The notes under the pieces are model-generated. The model searched no databases. It saw only the letters and a list, made by a program, of their open reading frames with translations, and was not told the origin of the DNA. From Macrotrachela quadricornifera (Eukaryota; Rotifera; Eurotatoria; Philodinida; Philodinidae): a DNA stretch of 64,000 bases. Positions 20,988 through 32,865 of the stretch are shown piece after piece (positions within the stretch are counted from its first letter, which is position 1; each line of letters begins with the position of its first letter). Location: NCBI GenBank assembly GCA_022393335.1, contig JAJEKB010001368.1, forward strand, positions 692,571 to 756,570. The letters are read 5' to 3'. The position numbers were made by a program, and so were the translations under genes.

Positions 20988-21892
20988 TAAATACCAAAAT
21001 TTCAAAGCTCTTTTCGATTTTGATGCACGTCTAGAAGTGATAGAATAGTCGTGTATTTTTTCCAACATTTCATGCATGAGTGACAATATGTATTACGAGT
21101 ATGAAGCTGTGACTAAATAACAATGATGGTAGACAAGGATGACTAAACTTTTCTAATTCCTATGCATAAATAATAATGCGCATTAAGAGTATCAAGGTAA
21201 ACATAGGTAATAATAATGATAGATAAAGACGGTTAATATTTTTCAGCTTATTATTGTTGGAAAAAACCCCGTCAATTAAATCATTCAACCTTAGAAAAAG
21301 GAAGTACGCTGAAATGTATAAAGGTAATACTTTATTCAGCAAACGAGCATTTACGACGTCTTAGAGCGTGTATTTTTTTACGTCGGAACGGTGAAAAGGC
21401 CTTCTTTGGTCATATTTGTTTAAAGCTCCATAGATTTTTCAATTGCTCAAGCTCAATAGCTGACACAAGACGTGCATGTAAGTACCACTCCGACAGGTAT
21501 CAAGAAATGAGTGTCAAGGAATTATTAATATTTTCCCTGAACTCATTACCATGATTTTATCAATTTCGGCAGCGTACTCATATTTTCAAAAAAGCATTGA
21601 AATTCACTTAGAATTCTTCGGCTTTCTTTTCATGAGCATTCTTTGATATTGACGCGATAACATATACAGCATTAATATCAAACATAAGCTCTGTTTTACT
21701 AGACTTTTAGTCTCAATCTGTCTTATTTTACACGAATTTTGAATAAATTTATTTCCCTGTTTTGCTGCTCTCTAGATTAGATAATCAGTCATATACAGAT
21801 TCTGCTCTCTAAAGATGACTATGGGTGAAAAACTAGAGACTATGTAAATACGAGAGAGAATTGCTTCAAAAAGTTCTTCGGAATGTGAAAAC
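20988..21892. other. Non-coding, nothing recognised
   Basis: AT-rich DNA between two non-autonomous transposons. No domain was seen on either strand. Confidence 0.35.
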
Positions 21893-22362
21893 TAGGGATG
21901 CACCAGTGACAGTTAATAACTGATAACTGGGTCCCAGTTAACTGGGTATTTATTTTTGCCAAATACGTTTATAACTGATCTCTGATGTATAGAATCGCCA
22001 GTACTTTCTATTGTACTAAGTATCCATCAGCCCAGTTAACTGGGTACCCAGTGACACTGAGTACCCCAGTTAACTGGGTATGTATTTATTTGATCTGTGG
22101 CCTATAACATCATCCATTGTCTTCTTTTTATTAGTATATTAAGATTATCTAATTCTAGGATCTTTAATACCTGGAAAAAACATTTTCATATATCCTATAT
22201 ATACCCAGTTAACTGGGCTGATGAATATCTAGCACAACAAAAAGTACTGATGATTCTATACATCATAGATCAGTTAAAAATGTATTCGGCGAAAATAAAT
22301 ACCCAGTGACACTGGGACCCAGTTAACTGGGGTACCCAGTTACTGGGACTGGTGCATCTCTG
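21893..22362. mobile_element. hAT-type MITE with CCCAGTTAACTGGG palindromes
   Basis: The ends are TAGGGATGCACCAGT and ACTGGTGCATCTCTG. The flanking 8-mers gtgaaaac and gtgaaaat match at 7 of 8 positions, a clear hAT-type target duplication. Both subterminal zones repeat CCCAGTTAACTGGGTA, itself a 14-bp palindrome, and a further copy lies near 22206. The element is 470 bp with no coding capacity. Confidence 0.85.
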
Positions 22363-22454
22363 GTGAAAATAGTTCTTTAGTTCTATAGATGTCTGTGACT
22401 ACAAGTAATTACTGAAAAACTCTTCCATACTTAGAATCTGAAAGAGTAATATTA

Positions 22455-23449
22455 ACGGGTGTTTCAAGAAAAATGAGCCTCTCAGTATTTTTAAGATTTT
22501 TTCTCTATTATTCTTGTAATTAAAGCTGTTTTTATTATTAAAAGAGAGCGATTGAAATTCTCTAGAAAACAATATATGACTATATCCCAAAACAGTTATA
22601 TATATGTATTTGTAAAACGAGGAAAACAAAAGATATAGAGGAGTTGTAAAACAGTAAATATGTCATCTATAAAAAAATGGCCTTACTTTGCATTTCATAT
22701 TTTAATCTCTCAATACGTTTTATTATAAAACAAAGTTTCCCATCAAATGTAGCATGAAAAACTCTACAAATTACAAACTAAAACTAATATTAATCGTATA
22801 ATTTTGGTATTTAATAACTAGGAAAACTCTGTGTGACTAATTTTCGCCGATGCAAAAACCGATCAGACAGAATTTGGATTTTTTTAAACATAAAAAGTGC
22901 ACAAATAAAATGAACTGTTCTTTCTAAGTTGTACACTTTTTCATGGTACATCTTTTTGCATATAATTTTTTAAAAGAAAACATATTAGATGATAAAAACA
23001 TAAAATAAGTAAAAGAAATTCTTGTTCATGTAAAAAAAATGGTTTTTCCACGATACCAAATATCGGTCACACAGAGGCTTGCTATTTTTTAAAAACAAAA
23101 ATTATACAATTACTATTAGTTTTAGTTTGTAAATTGTAGAGCTTTTCATGCTGCATCTGATGGGATATTTTGTTTTATAAGAAAATATATTGAAAGATTA
23201 AAATATGAAATGCAAAGTAGGATCATGTATTATGGGACATATATTATTTACTTTTTTTCTGCTGTTTCTACGTCTTTAGTTTCCGTCTTTTTTCAAATAT
23301 ATATAAAACTGTTTTGAGGTATAGTCACATATTGTTTTCTAGAGAATTTCAATCGCTCTCTTTCAATAAAAAAAACAGCTTTAATCACAAGAATAATAGA
23401 GAAGAAATCTTAGAAACAATAACAGGCTCATTTTTCTTAGAACATCCGT
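22455..23449. mobile_element. Mariner-type foldback MITE, near-palindromic
   Basis: A 995-bp element flanked by TA on both sides. It starts ACGGGTGTTTCAAGAAAAAT and ends with the diverged complement (ATTTTTCTTAGAACATCCGT). Arms of roughly 350 bp pair with each other. Small open frames in each arm (22399-22629 minus and 23314-23529 plus) are the same repeat read in opposite directions and not genes. Each arm contains a GTAGAGCTTTTCATGCTGCA-like core shared with copies at 35510, about 39600 and about 55700. Confidence 0.75.
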
Positions 23450-24140
23450 TAGAATCAGACTCTCTTTTAGTTTACAGTAAGATACCATATTTCATTTTTT
23501 CTTACATTTCAAATTCAAAAGATTTCTAAACAAAGAAATAAGTCGCACTTTCTCTACTTATCTTTTTGAAGTCTAAATTCATGTATTTCAAAGATTTTTA
23601 ATAGCAATATCGAACGAAAAGCCTAACTATGTATAACGTTAATAATTGGGAGTTTTTTTCTGGGTAGAATTATCTGTCATTACAAATATGCAGATTAAAA
23701 CAAATATATAGTTTTCATGATCAACTGTTAGAAAAATAAAACTTTATTCTCAGATACAATGGCACCTATCTAAACAATTGAAAATTCAAATCTTACTATT
23801 AATAATACATGCTTCGGAAGTTAAATCGACCATGTCTGAAAACAAAGAGGTACTCTCCAACAATTTGCTTTTGTTCAAGTTATTGATAATAAAGTCACTA
23901 AATAGGTTAGTTCAAATTTAGTGATGATAAATGAATAAATATATAATAGTGACAATATTGATTATTCATTTTTCATGAAATAAATCATGATTGCATTCTC
24001 TGATTGAGTTTCTTAATTCGTTAAGTAAATGAAGAGATATATCCTAGTCATAATTCATGCATGCAATGGTATCATAAAGAATGCACTGTTAACTATCATA
24101 ACCCATGAAAGATTAGAAACAAGTGATTGCCCAACCTAAC
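23450..24140. other. Non-coding, nothing recognised
   Basis: AT-rich DNA. No gene or repeat structure was recognised. Confidence 0.35.
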
Positions 24141-24144
24141 TGCC

Positions 24145-24430
24145 GCTGAGTATTTCGATGCCCATCGAACGTTTAAATCAATTACTCGAAGTGACATTTT
24201 CCGATGGGTCGAGAGCACGGCGATTGGTCATTTCGATGGCCCATTTTAATTCTTTCTTGAAAATCTCAGCATTTTTTTCAATGGACTCATACCTATCGAA
24301 ATGGAACAACCTATCGCCATGTTCTCGACCCATCGAAACACTCTTCGAGGGCTCGGAAAAAAGTCAACGAAAAAATTTCAGCATATGCACGGCTGTATGT
24401 CGAATCCTCGGTACCTATCGAACATATGTA
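24145..24430. repeat. TCGA-rich hairpin element
   Basis: The arms ccgatgggtcgagagcacg (near 24202) and gttctcgacccatcg (near 24322) are inverted copies, within a stretch unusually rich in TCGA and TCGATGGG. A 109-codon frame covers it, but it follows the inverted repeat and has no domain. It is probably a MITE; end points are uncertain. Confidence 0.45.
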
Positions 24431-25107
24431 CTTACGATCATGAGCCATGCATCGACGAGTTCATCTAAACATATCTTGATCTTCTAACTATAGGAACATT
24501 TTATCAGTATATCAACTGCCCTACATGATATTTCTTTTTTTCATTTATGTTTCGACTCATATTTTTCATGAATATAACTTCTTTCTTATTTTCTCATTTA
24601 GTTGGACAACAATCATTCTTTCCTAGAATATTTTTTTTAACTCAACATATTATAATTTAACATTAATAGAATATTGCGAGATCAAACCGAGAAAGAGAAA
24701 TAAACAATAGATATCCATACAATAATCATACGAATTGATTGATGACAAGAAAAATTAAGATTAATTAATTTAGATCTGTCTATAATTAATAATAATAGAG
24801 CTCACTAAGAACACTATTTTTCTGGAAACCATGTAATACTATTTTTGTTTGGATTGATTGATAATTGATACTAGCGAGTATTAATCGACTTTCAAACTAT
24901 TGATATCTTGAATGGAAGCGAATTCTAAGATTTTCAATACATTTAATTGGATTTCTTTCTTATGTAGCTTAGAATTCACGAGACAATAAAGTGCAGCTTT
25001 GATTTTGAGATCATCAGCGATCGTATCCATGGGTTAGGAATTTTCATTAAAGCATCTTTATAGCTGATCTTTGAAAATTTTAATAAGCTTCTATTGCACA
25101 AAAAAAA

Positions 25108-25360
25108 TTGAGTGGCCGAATAGTGGGCTTCGATGTGTTTCTTTTATCGAGTGCTCGCTATTTCGATAGAACCAGAGCGTTCGAAGAAAAGCTGATTGAG
25201 AGAAAGAAAGGTGCAACTCTTCAATTCGTTCAAAATATTTTCACGCCAACTGAAATTCGAGTACTCGGAGAAAATCGACTGGTCGATTATTCTAGATTGA
25301 GGGGATCGAAACTGCAGCTAGCTGTATGTATTCGATTTTTCGAGGGGTGCGCATTTTAAC
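25108..25360. repeat. Second TCGA-rich segment
   Basis: Composition and TCGA density resemble the hairpin at 24145-24430, with motifs such as ttcgatgtg, tcgagtgctcgc, cgagtactcgg and tttttcgagggg. The pairing of arms is weaker. It may be another member or fragment of the same element family. The open frame across it has no domain. Confidence 0.35.
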
Positions 25361-26769
25361 AGAACGGGAAAAACTTGATCGAAATTATTCTCGAACAGTC
25401 GCCGTATCTATTGAAGGCCTTTTTAGATTTACTTGGATGAAACCATTCTGAAGGATGTTGTGATCGCTCAGTTATCATGCTGTCTACTATGTAACAATAT
25501 CATGAGAAAGTTCTTTTCAAACTAGTTATATATGCGAATGAGATATTGATAGATGTTGTAACAATACTCTTATGAAGCTAACGTTATATAGTATATGTGA
25601 AAAGAACATTCCTAAACTGTATTCATGCAATATGTGATCTTAAATTAATGTATTAACATTATTTTTATGACTTAAATATAGACACAATAGATTAACAGAA
25701 ATATGTTGTTATTCTTTCATCTATTTCACGAAAACCGATTCAATATCAAGGCAAAAGTTAAGCGATAGGCATCCTCTTCAACTTCATGCAACTACAGTGC
25801 AATATTTATTCAGTATCTATATTTTGAAATATTGTGTTCAGATAAAAAGAATATAGCGGAAATGAGATGTTAGAAAAGGATATTAGTGCATGTAAAAACA
25901 AAGAATTTTTTGTATAATATTCACACAATTAACTAACCCATGCACAATATTTTAAAATGAAAAAATATGTGAGCAGAATCTTAAAATGATATCATTTCCT
26001 TTGTAGTCTCAGAGTAAAAAATAAAATATATCTAGACATTATAGTGTTTTGAAAAACATGAAGAAATGAATTGTAAAGTAGATTTCCGAGTTCGAAGTAC
26101 CTGCGAACTAAACTCGACATCAGCATCATTACTTCGAAATGGGCTCAAAAGATGTATGAAACAATGCTGAGAAAAAATTACTTTTCTTGTGAATTTTTAT
26201 AATATTATTAATGAGAAATTTATTCTCTATCGAGAACAAAATAGATTTATGTAGAAATATTAAGAGTAAAAAATTTACTGTTTAATTTTTAACTGGTTTC
26301 TAAATCTCAAATAAGTGCACTGAAGCAATCAAAATTTGTGAACACTAAAATGATCAAGCCTTTTGACTTATCATTTTTCAACAATTCAATCAATATAAGG
26401 ATTGTCTCTTTGTACATAAAATAGATGAACAACGCTATTTTGACATACAACCTTTTATCTTCCGAAATCTTATAGATTCTGGTAAGTTTTTAGACACCCA
26501 ATAGTTAATACTTAGTTACTACTAATAGTTGCTAATAAAATTGCCACTGAAGATCAGACCAAGAATCGATATAAATCTAAATTATTTTATTAATCATGTA
26601 CATATATTTTTTAAAATGATCATTTATTTGATAGAATCACTCAATTAATTGTAAAGATGTATGAATTGAAATTTTTTTTAGATTGAAACAAAGAAAAAGT
26701 TTCCTTTAAAGAGCCGTGTAGTGCATAGTTTTCTTTTCAGTTTGACGTTTTCAATTTGAAACTCTGCCC
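25361..26769. other. Upstream region of the cysteine-rich array gene
   Basis: AT-rich and without recognisable genes. A pyrimidine tract ending TTTTCAG at about 26735-26741 lies 28 bases before the signal-peptide ATG and looks like a splice acceptor. No convincing TATA box was seen. Confidence 0.4.
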
Positions 26770-29700
26770 ATGGACAAACATTCAGTAACAACTGCAATAT
26801 TTATTTTCTTCGTGGTGATCACTAATGCGACGATGGTTTCGAGTAAGTCAACTTTGTATTTGTTAAAAAGATCTTTCAAGTATAAAACGTCATGTATTGT
26901 TGAAGTTGAAGATGAAAGGAAGTTTATCAGTTAATTCAATCGAGCCTGTCACTATTTCATAAGAAGAAAGAACTAAAATTTCATTTCATAGATGATTTCA
27001 TCATAAATGTATGCATTTTTCAAGAATGACATCTGATATTAATTGTTATCTATTGCATTTACCAAACTGCATACGATTTTAAACTATCTAGTGAGCAGTC
27101 TATTTCAACTGTTCTTCGTACAATGTGCCTCTTGCTCTCAATACTAAATTTCCTTTATTTATTAACACATTTGAGGCGATGGGATTCATCGGTGGACCCC
27201 ACTATATTTTAATAAAAGCCTGATAAAAAACCACTTTTCTTTCTTTTATTCTTAGGGGACAGATTGGATTTAGTAAGATCTGTCTTATTTTCGCTATTAT
27301 TAAAATCATTTATTTCATAGCGTGATGCTTCTCGTTAAAACAATCTAGACAAAAAAAACTATCACAGTCAGAACAGAATGTTTTTATTCTCGTTGTTGTT
27401 GAATGACACGCTTCTCTTGATTGTTGTCCTCTGTTTTTCTCGTAACAGCTGACACAGTGTCTTCGAACATCGCGGTCAAATCTTTTCTTTTCTTCGAGCT
27501 TGTGATCAACTACTTTATGCTTTAAATGACTTGTTGATCGTTGTTCTGGACCAGGTTTCAGATTATCGCATGGCACATCAATGAGTAAAGATTGTACGAA
27601 ACTCTCACGAAACTGTAGAACAGTTATGTTGTCTGTTGCATAATTTTCTTTATATATCAAATAACTATTCACTATTGATGTTCCAAATATCAAATCAAAT
27701 ATCACCTTTTGATATCATTTTATGGATCGTCTCAGAGATGTGTAGTACGCCGATAGGTGATCCGACAAATCTGTACCTCGTCTTCCTTTATTGTAATCGA
27801 GTACAACCTTTAGCTGTATAATGCGCTCGTTGGATGGAGCATTTTTTCTGGCGTTCACGAGAGCAGTTGTATGAGATAGCTTGGTAGATATCATCAAAAC
27901 TCCTATTTTATCTTTTCAATTGACCAGCTTAATACCATCACCATTCTGTAGTCCATAAATCTCATCTTTCTTGAGTTGTTTCTGGACAATTTCTTTTTCA
28001 GAACCAACACGATTACTTCTTAATGTTCGAATGAGGTAGGTGTCATTTTCCAACAATCGCTTGGCGAGTGCACTACTCATAAAAAAACTGTCAGCTATTA
28101 CAGTTCGATAACATCAGAAAAGGTCTTCTAATAATTGGATGGTGACTGTGTAGGAACGTACAAGGCTAGGCATTGGGTTCTGTTTTCCTGTATTAATCAT
28201 AAAATTTCAAGGGTATCCATTTGTATCTGCTTCTTTCTACATTTTAATCCCATACTTGTGGACTTTGCCTGGAACGTATTGCCTGAAGGAGAGTCGACTT
28301 CACCAGAGCACCATTGTTTCGCCAATGGTAATGAAAGAGCCAGATATATAAACCGACTTAAACCTAGCTTTGAATAAGTGCAAAAGTGGATTCAATTTAG
28401 CTTGCCTATCTTGGCTCGCATTCTGCTCATTACGGTTCGAAAAATGTAGGAACTTGAAAAGTAATTCAAATTTGTCTCTCGACATTGTATTTTAAATAAT
28501 CTTTGATCCATATGATTGACTTTTGCTCCAGTAATAGTCTACTTTTAGCATTTGCACTAAACCTATCTCGATGACTATCCCCAGAAATTTTAGCATTTCT
28601 TCGTTGATAGTTACTTCCCATAGAGGATTTTTTGATCATTTGATAGGTTAGTAAGTATTGTTCTACATATCTATTAGTTTCGTGAAATATAAAGCTTATA
28701 ACCTCATCAGTAATAAAGTGTCGATAGTAATCGAGAGGATTAATCGTATCATCTTCAGAAGTTGACGTTATTTGTTCAAGAATTCCATAATCTTCTGGAA
28801 TTCGCCATCAGATTCCGATTCTATTTCATTCCAGACGTTTGAATCCGTCTCATCATCTGTGACTTCTTCGTCAGAACTTGCAGATTCGACGTGCATTCTA
28901 GCGAAATAATCATCCAAAGAGCATACTCCACTGAGTGAGTCAATGCTATCTCCTGTACTGGCTTCTCCTGACGACATGTGAAATATGTAAGAAGTCTGAC
29001 TGGTTTTGTACTAATGTACAGTACTGAGTAGAATAAACACGAATTCAAGAGAAAAATCTAGAAACTACCTATCCTTATCTCGCACGCAATATATACTATA
29101 CGCTATGGAATGAAAAAGGAACTTGAGCCATTATACGACTGGACACGAGATTCGATTCACTATCTTATTGTACTGCAAATCAGTACGATACCCAATCGCT
29201 AGAATAGAAAGAAAAGGTCAATAAATGCATTTACTCAAAGTTTCTTCTACGTGGAACTGAGTGTCTCAATCAATTTCTGTATAAAAACTGTGTTTCGATT
29301 CAATTTCATGAAATTCATGAATCGATTCTTTCTCTGATCTTTAGATGAGATCAACAAATACTTCGATATATGATTCAAGATCAGCAATCATAATTTCTCT
29401 CAGTAAAACGTTTTCGACCATAGCTCTTCAACAAAATTCTTTCGAAGATTGATCCATATCCGCCGGGAACTACTTAAAATAAAAAACAACTATTCCTGAA
29501 ATCTGTCATCAATGTCTCTTCTATTGCACTGTTTCCGAATCACTCGTAGTTATTCCTATAGTGTAAACCAATCGTTCAACGTGGGTTTCTATTGACCAAC
29601 TACTTGGTCATTCAACTGACACAGAATTAACCTTGTTTCTATCTATCAAAATTCTTTCACATAACTTTATAACTACCAGTTAAACTGTAATTTTATTCAA

Positions 29701-32700
29701 AGCGTTAGTAACAACTTGCTCTGATGGAATAAAAAATGGAATCGAAACAGGAGTCGACTGCGGTGGAACTTGTCCACTAAAATGTGACCGTGAGAAATGC
29801 ACATTCGACATCCACTGTAAAAGCAGTCGCTGTTCAACCTATGGTTATTGTCAAGGTAGGCAGCTTTAAATAATCTATGTACCTACGAAACATCTGATTG
29901 TAGCGCCTACTTGTACCGATAACGTTCAAAACGGTGACGAAAAAGGCATTGATTGCGGCCCTTCATGTGTCAAGCAGTGTAATAGCCAAAGTTGTGGAAA
30001 AGCCGAACAATGTTGGAGTGGCGTTTGCGGCGCAACCAAAATTTGCTTAGGTAAGTAATGTCAGTTCAAGATAACATCTATGCACTTGCTTTTAGTACCA
30101 ACTTGTATTGACAACATTCAGAATGGACTCGAGAGAGGAGTCGACTGTAGTGGTCCTTGTCCTTTGAACTGTGATGGCGACTATTGCATAAATGATACTC
30201 AATGCACCAGTCGTCTTTGTTCAGACTATAACTCATGTCAATGTAAGCAATCTCATAAAATTTGTTTAGCTATCAAATTGAGATTTTAGCGGCTACTTGT
30301 TATGATAATGTTCAAAATGGTGGAGAAACAGGTATCGACTGTGGTGGTCCATGCCTAAAACGATGCAATGGTCAAACCTGTGGAAAATCTGAAGACTGTT
30401 GGAGTAGTATTTGTGGAACAAACAAAACTTGCTTAGGTAAATGATAGAAGTCAGATTCTTATTTATTCACACTTATTTACAGTACCGACTTGTACCGATA
30501 ACGTCTGGAATGGACTGGAAAAAGCCGTCGACTGTGATGGTCCTTGTCCTCTGAAGTGCGATGGCGATTATTGCACCAATGATACTCAATGCAGAAGTCG
30601 TCTCTGTTCAGAGTACAGCTCTTGTCAATGTAAGCGATCTCATAAAATTTGTTTAGCTATCAACTTGAGATTTTAGCGGTTACTTGTTATGATAATGTTC
30701 AAAATGGTGGAGAAACAGGCATTGACTGTGGTGGTCCTTGTCTAAAACGATGCAATGGTCAAACCTGTGGAAAATCTGAAGACTGTTGGAGTGGTGTTTG
30801 CGGAACAAACAAAACTTGCTTAGGTAAATGATAGAAAGTCAGATTCTTATTTATTCACACTTATTTACAGTACCGACTTGTACCGATAACGTCTGGAATG
30901 GACTGGAAAAAGCCGTCGACTGTGATGGTCCTTGTCCTCTGACGTGTGATGGCGACTATTGCACTAATGATACTCAATGCAGAAGTCGTCTCTGTTCAGA
31001 GTATAGCTCTTGTCAATGTAAGCGATCTCATAAAATTTGTTTAGCTATCAAATTGATATTTTAGCGGCTAGTTGTTATGATAATGTTCAAAATGGTGTAG
31101 AAACAGGTATCGACTGTGGTGGCACCTGCGACAAACGATGCAATGGTCAAACATGTGGAAAATCTGAAGACTGTTGGAGTAGTATTTGCGGAACAAACAA
31201 AACTTGTTTAGGTAAATAAAAGAATTTAGATTCTTATTTATTTACACTTATTTACAGTACCGACTTGTACCGATAACATCCAGAACGGACTCGAAAGAGG
31301 CGTCGACTGTAGTGATCCTTGTCCTTTGAAGTGTGATGGCGACTATTGCATCAATGATACTCAATGCACTAGTCGTCTTTGTTCAATGTATAACACTTGT
31401 CAATGTAAGCAATTTGATTAAATGTGTTTTAGCTATCAAATTGATATTTTAGCGGCTAGTTGTTATGATAAAGTTCAAAATGGTGGAGAAACAGGCATTG
31501 ACTGTGGTGGTCCATGTCTAAAACGATGCAATGGTCAAAGTTGTGGAAAATCTGAAGACTGTTGGAGTGGTGTTTGCGGAACAAACAAAACTTGTTTAGG
31601 TAAATGATAGAAGTCCGATTCATATTTGTGCACACTTATTTACAGTACCGACTTGTACCGATAATATCCAGAACGGACTCGAAAAAGCCGTCGACTGTGA
31701 TGGTCCTTGTCCTCTGAAGTGCGATGGCGATTATTGCACCAATGATACTCAATGCAGAAGTCGTCTCTGTTCAGAGTATAGCTCTTGTCAATGTAAGCGA
31801 TCTCATAAAATTTGTTTAGCTATCAAATTGATATTTTAGCGGCTAGTTGTTATGATAAAGTTCAAAATGGTGTAGAAACAGGTATCGATTGTGGTGGCAC
31901 CTGCGACAAACGATGCAATGGTCAAACCTGTGGAAAACCTGAGGACTGCTTGAGTGGTGTTTGCGGAACAAACAAAACTTGTTTAGGTAAATAAAAGAAT
32001 TTAGATNNNNNNNNNNAAAGTTCAAAATGGTGGAGAAACAGGCATTGACTGTGGTGGTCCATGCCTGAAACGATGCAATGGTCAAACCTGTGGAAAATCG
32101 GAAGACTGTTGGAGTAGTATTTGTGGAACAAATAAAATTTGCTTAAGTAAATGAGGAGAGTCAGAAATTCTAATATTCATATATTTACTTTTAGTACCAA
32201 GCTGTACTGATAACGTCTGGAATGGACTCGAAAGAGGCATCGACTGTAGTGATCCTTGTCCTTTGAAGTGTGATGGCGACTATTGCACGAATGATACTCA
32301 ATGCAGAAGTCGTCTTTGTTCAATGTATAACACTTGTCAATGTAAGCGATCTCATAAAATTTGTTTAGCTATCGAATTGAAATTTTAGCGGCTAGTTGTT
32401 ACGATAAAGTTCAAAATGGTGGAGAAACAGGCGTTGACTGTGGTGGTCCATGCCTGAAACGATGCAATGGTCAAAGTTGTGGAAAATCTGAAGACTGTTG
32501 GAGTAGTATTTGCGGAACAAATAAAATTTGCTTAAGTAAATGATGAGAGTCAGAAATTTTAATATGCATATATTTATTTTTAGTACCAAGCTGTACTGAT
32601 AACGTCGGGAATGGACTCGAAAGAGGCGTCGATTGTAGTGGTCCTTGTCCTTTGAAGTGTGATGGCGACTATTGCACTAATGATACTGAATGTAAAAGCC

Positions 32701-32865
32701 GTCTCTGTTCAGAGTATAACTCTTGTCAATGTAAGCGATTTGACTAAATGTGTTTTTAGCTATCGAATTGAAATTTTAGCGGCCAATTGCTTTGATAATG
32801 TTCAAAATGGTGGAGAAACAGGCATTGACTGTGGTGGGACGTGCCAGAAGCTGTGTAATGGTTAA
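26770..32865 (+). CDS. Secreted protein of alternating 49-residue cysteine-rich modules
   Basis: Exon 1 (26770-26842) encodes a signal peptide (AIFIFFVVITNA). Module exons of exactly 147 bp, all phase 1-1, start at 29709, 29904, 30096, 30290, 30483, 30677, 30871, 31065, 31258, 31453, 31646, 31840, (gap), 32195, 32389 and 32584; a partial exon ends at 32146, and the last is 32780-32865. Introns between modules are 45-49 bp. Two types alternate: A (CYDNVQNGGETGIDCGG... CGKSEDCWSGVCGTNKTC) and B (CTDNVWNGLEKAVDC... CPLKCDGDYCTNDTQC). Both follow the C-x2-NVxNGxETGxDCGGxC pattern of a known but poorly understood disulphide-rich repeat. The last module has CAA changed to TAA at 32863-32865, ending the protein, and its later cysteines are degraded. 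Function is unknown; a secreted or surface role is inferred. Intron 1 (29709 acceptor) holds a dead piggyBac. Confidence 0.8.
27310..28977 (-). pseudogene. Dead piggyBac transposase in intron 1 of the array gene
   Basis: On the minus strand the order is: an acidic N-terminus starting MSSGEASTGDSIDSLSGVCS (28977 downward), MSRDKFELLFKFLHFSNR (28485), ITIGETMV followed by LSFRQYVPGK, then VVLDYNKGRRGTDLSDHLSA (near 27810), and finally a cysteine-rich domain CVSCYEKNRGQ with FCSDCDSFFCLDCFNEKH. This is the full piggyBac (DDE_Tnp_1_7) layout with its C-terminal zinc-binding domain. At least three stops or frameshifts break it, and the first catalytic Asp (TIDES in active relatives) is Gly in TIGET. 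A possible terminus, TTAACACATTTGAGGCG, lies at 27164; the other end was not found. It is antisense to the host gene. Confidence 0.8.
29049..29708. other. Rest of intron 1 of the array gene
   Basis: AT-rich intronic DNA between the piggyBac N-terminus and the first module exon. Nothing else was recognised. Confidence 0.4.
29904..32730 (+). repeat. Tandem array of two-exon units, period about 387 bp
   Basis: Exon starts of the same type recur every 387-388 bp (30290, 30677, 31065, 31453, 31840). One unit is an A exon, a 46-47 bp intron, a B exon and another short intron. Neighbouring units are nearly identical in exons and introns, which indicates recent unequal crossing-over of the two-exon unit rather than of single exons. 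Confidence 0.85.
32007..32016. other. Assembly gap (10 N) in the module array
   Basis: Ten Ns interrupt the array just after a type-A exon; the sequence resumes inside another type-A exon. Since A and B alternate everywhere else, at least one B exon with its introns is missing, and the true gap is larger than 10 bp. Confidence 0.9.

Noticed and set aside
22399..22629. 76-codon minus-strand frame and its plus-strand twin at 23314-23529
   Set aside because: Both are the two arms of one foldback element; the similarity comes from the inverted repeat and not from paralogous genes.
24158..24487. 109-codon frame as a gene
   Set aside because: It lies over an inverted repeat rich in TCGA, with no protein features.
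32392..32589. Minus-strand frames over the module array
   Set aside because: Mirror images of the plus-strand module exons; the plus strand has exact splice sites and conserved cysteines.
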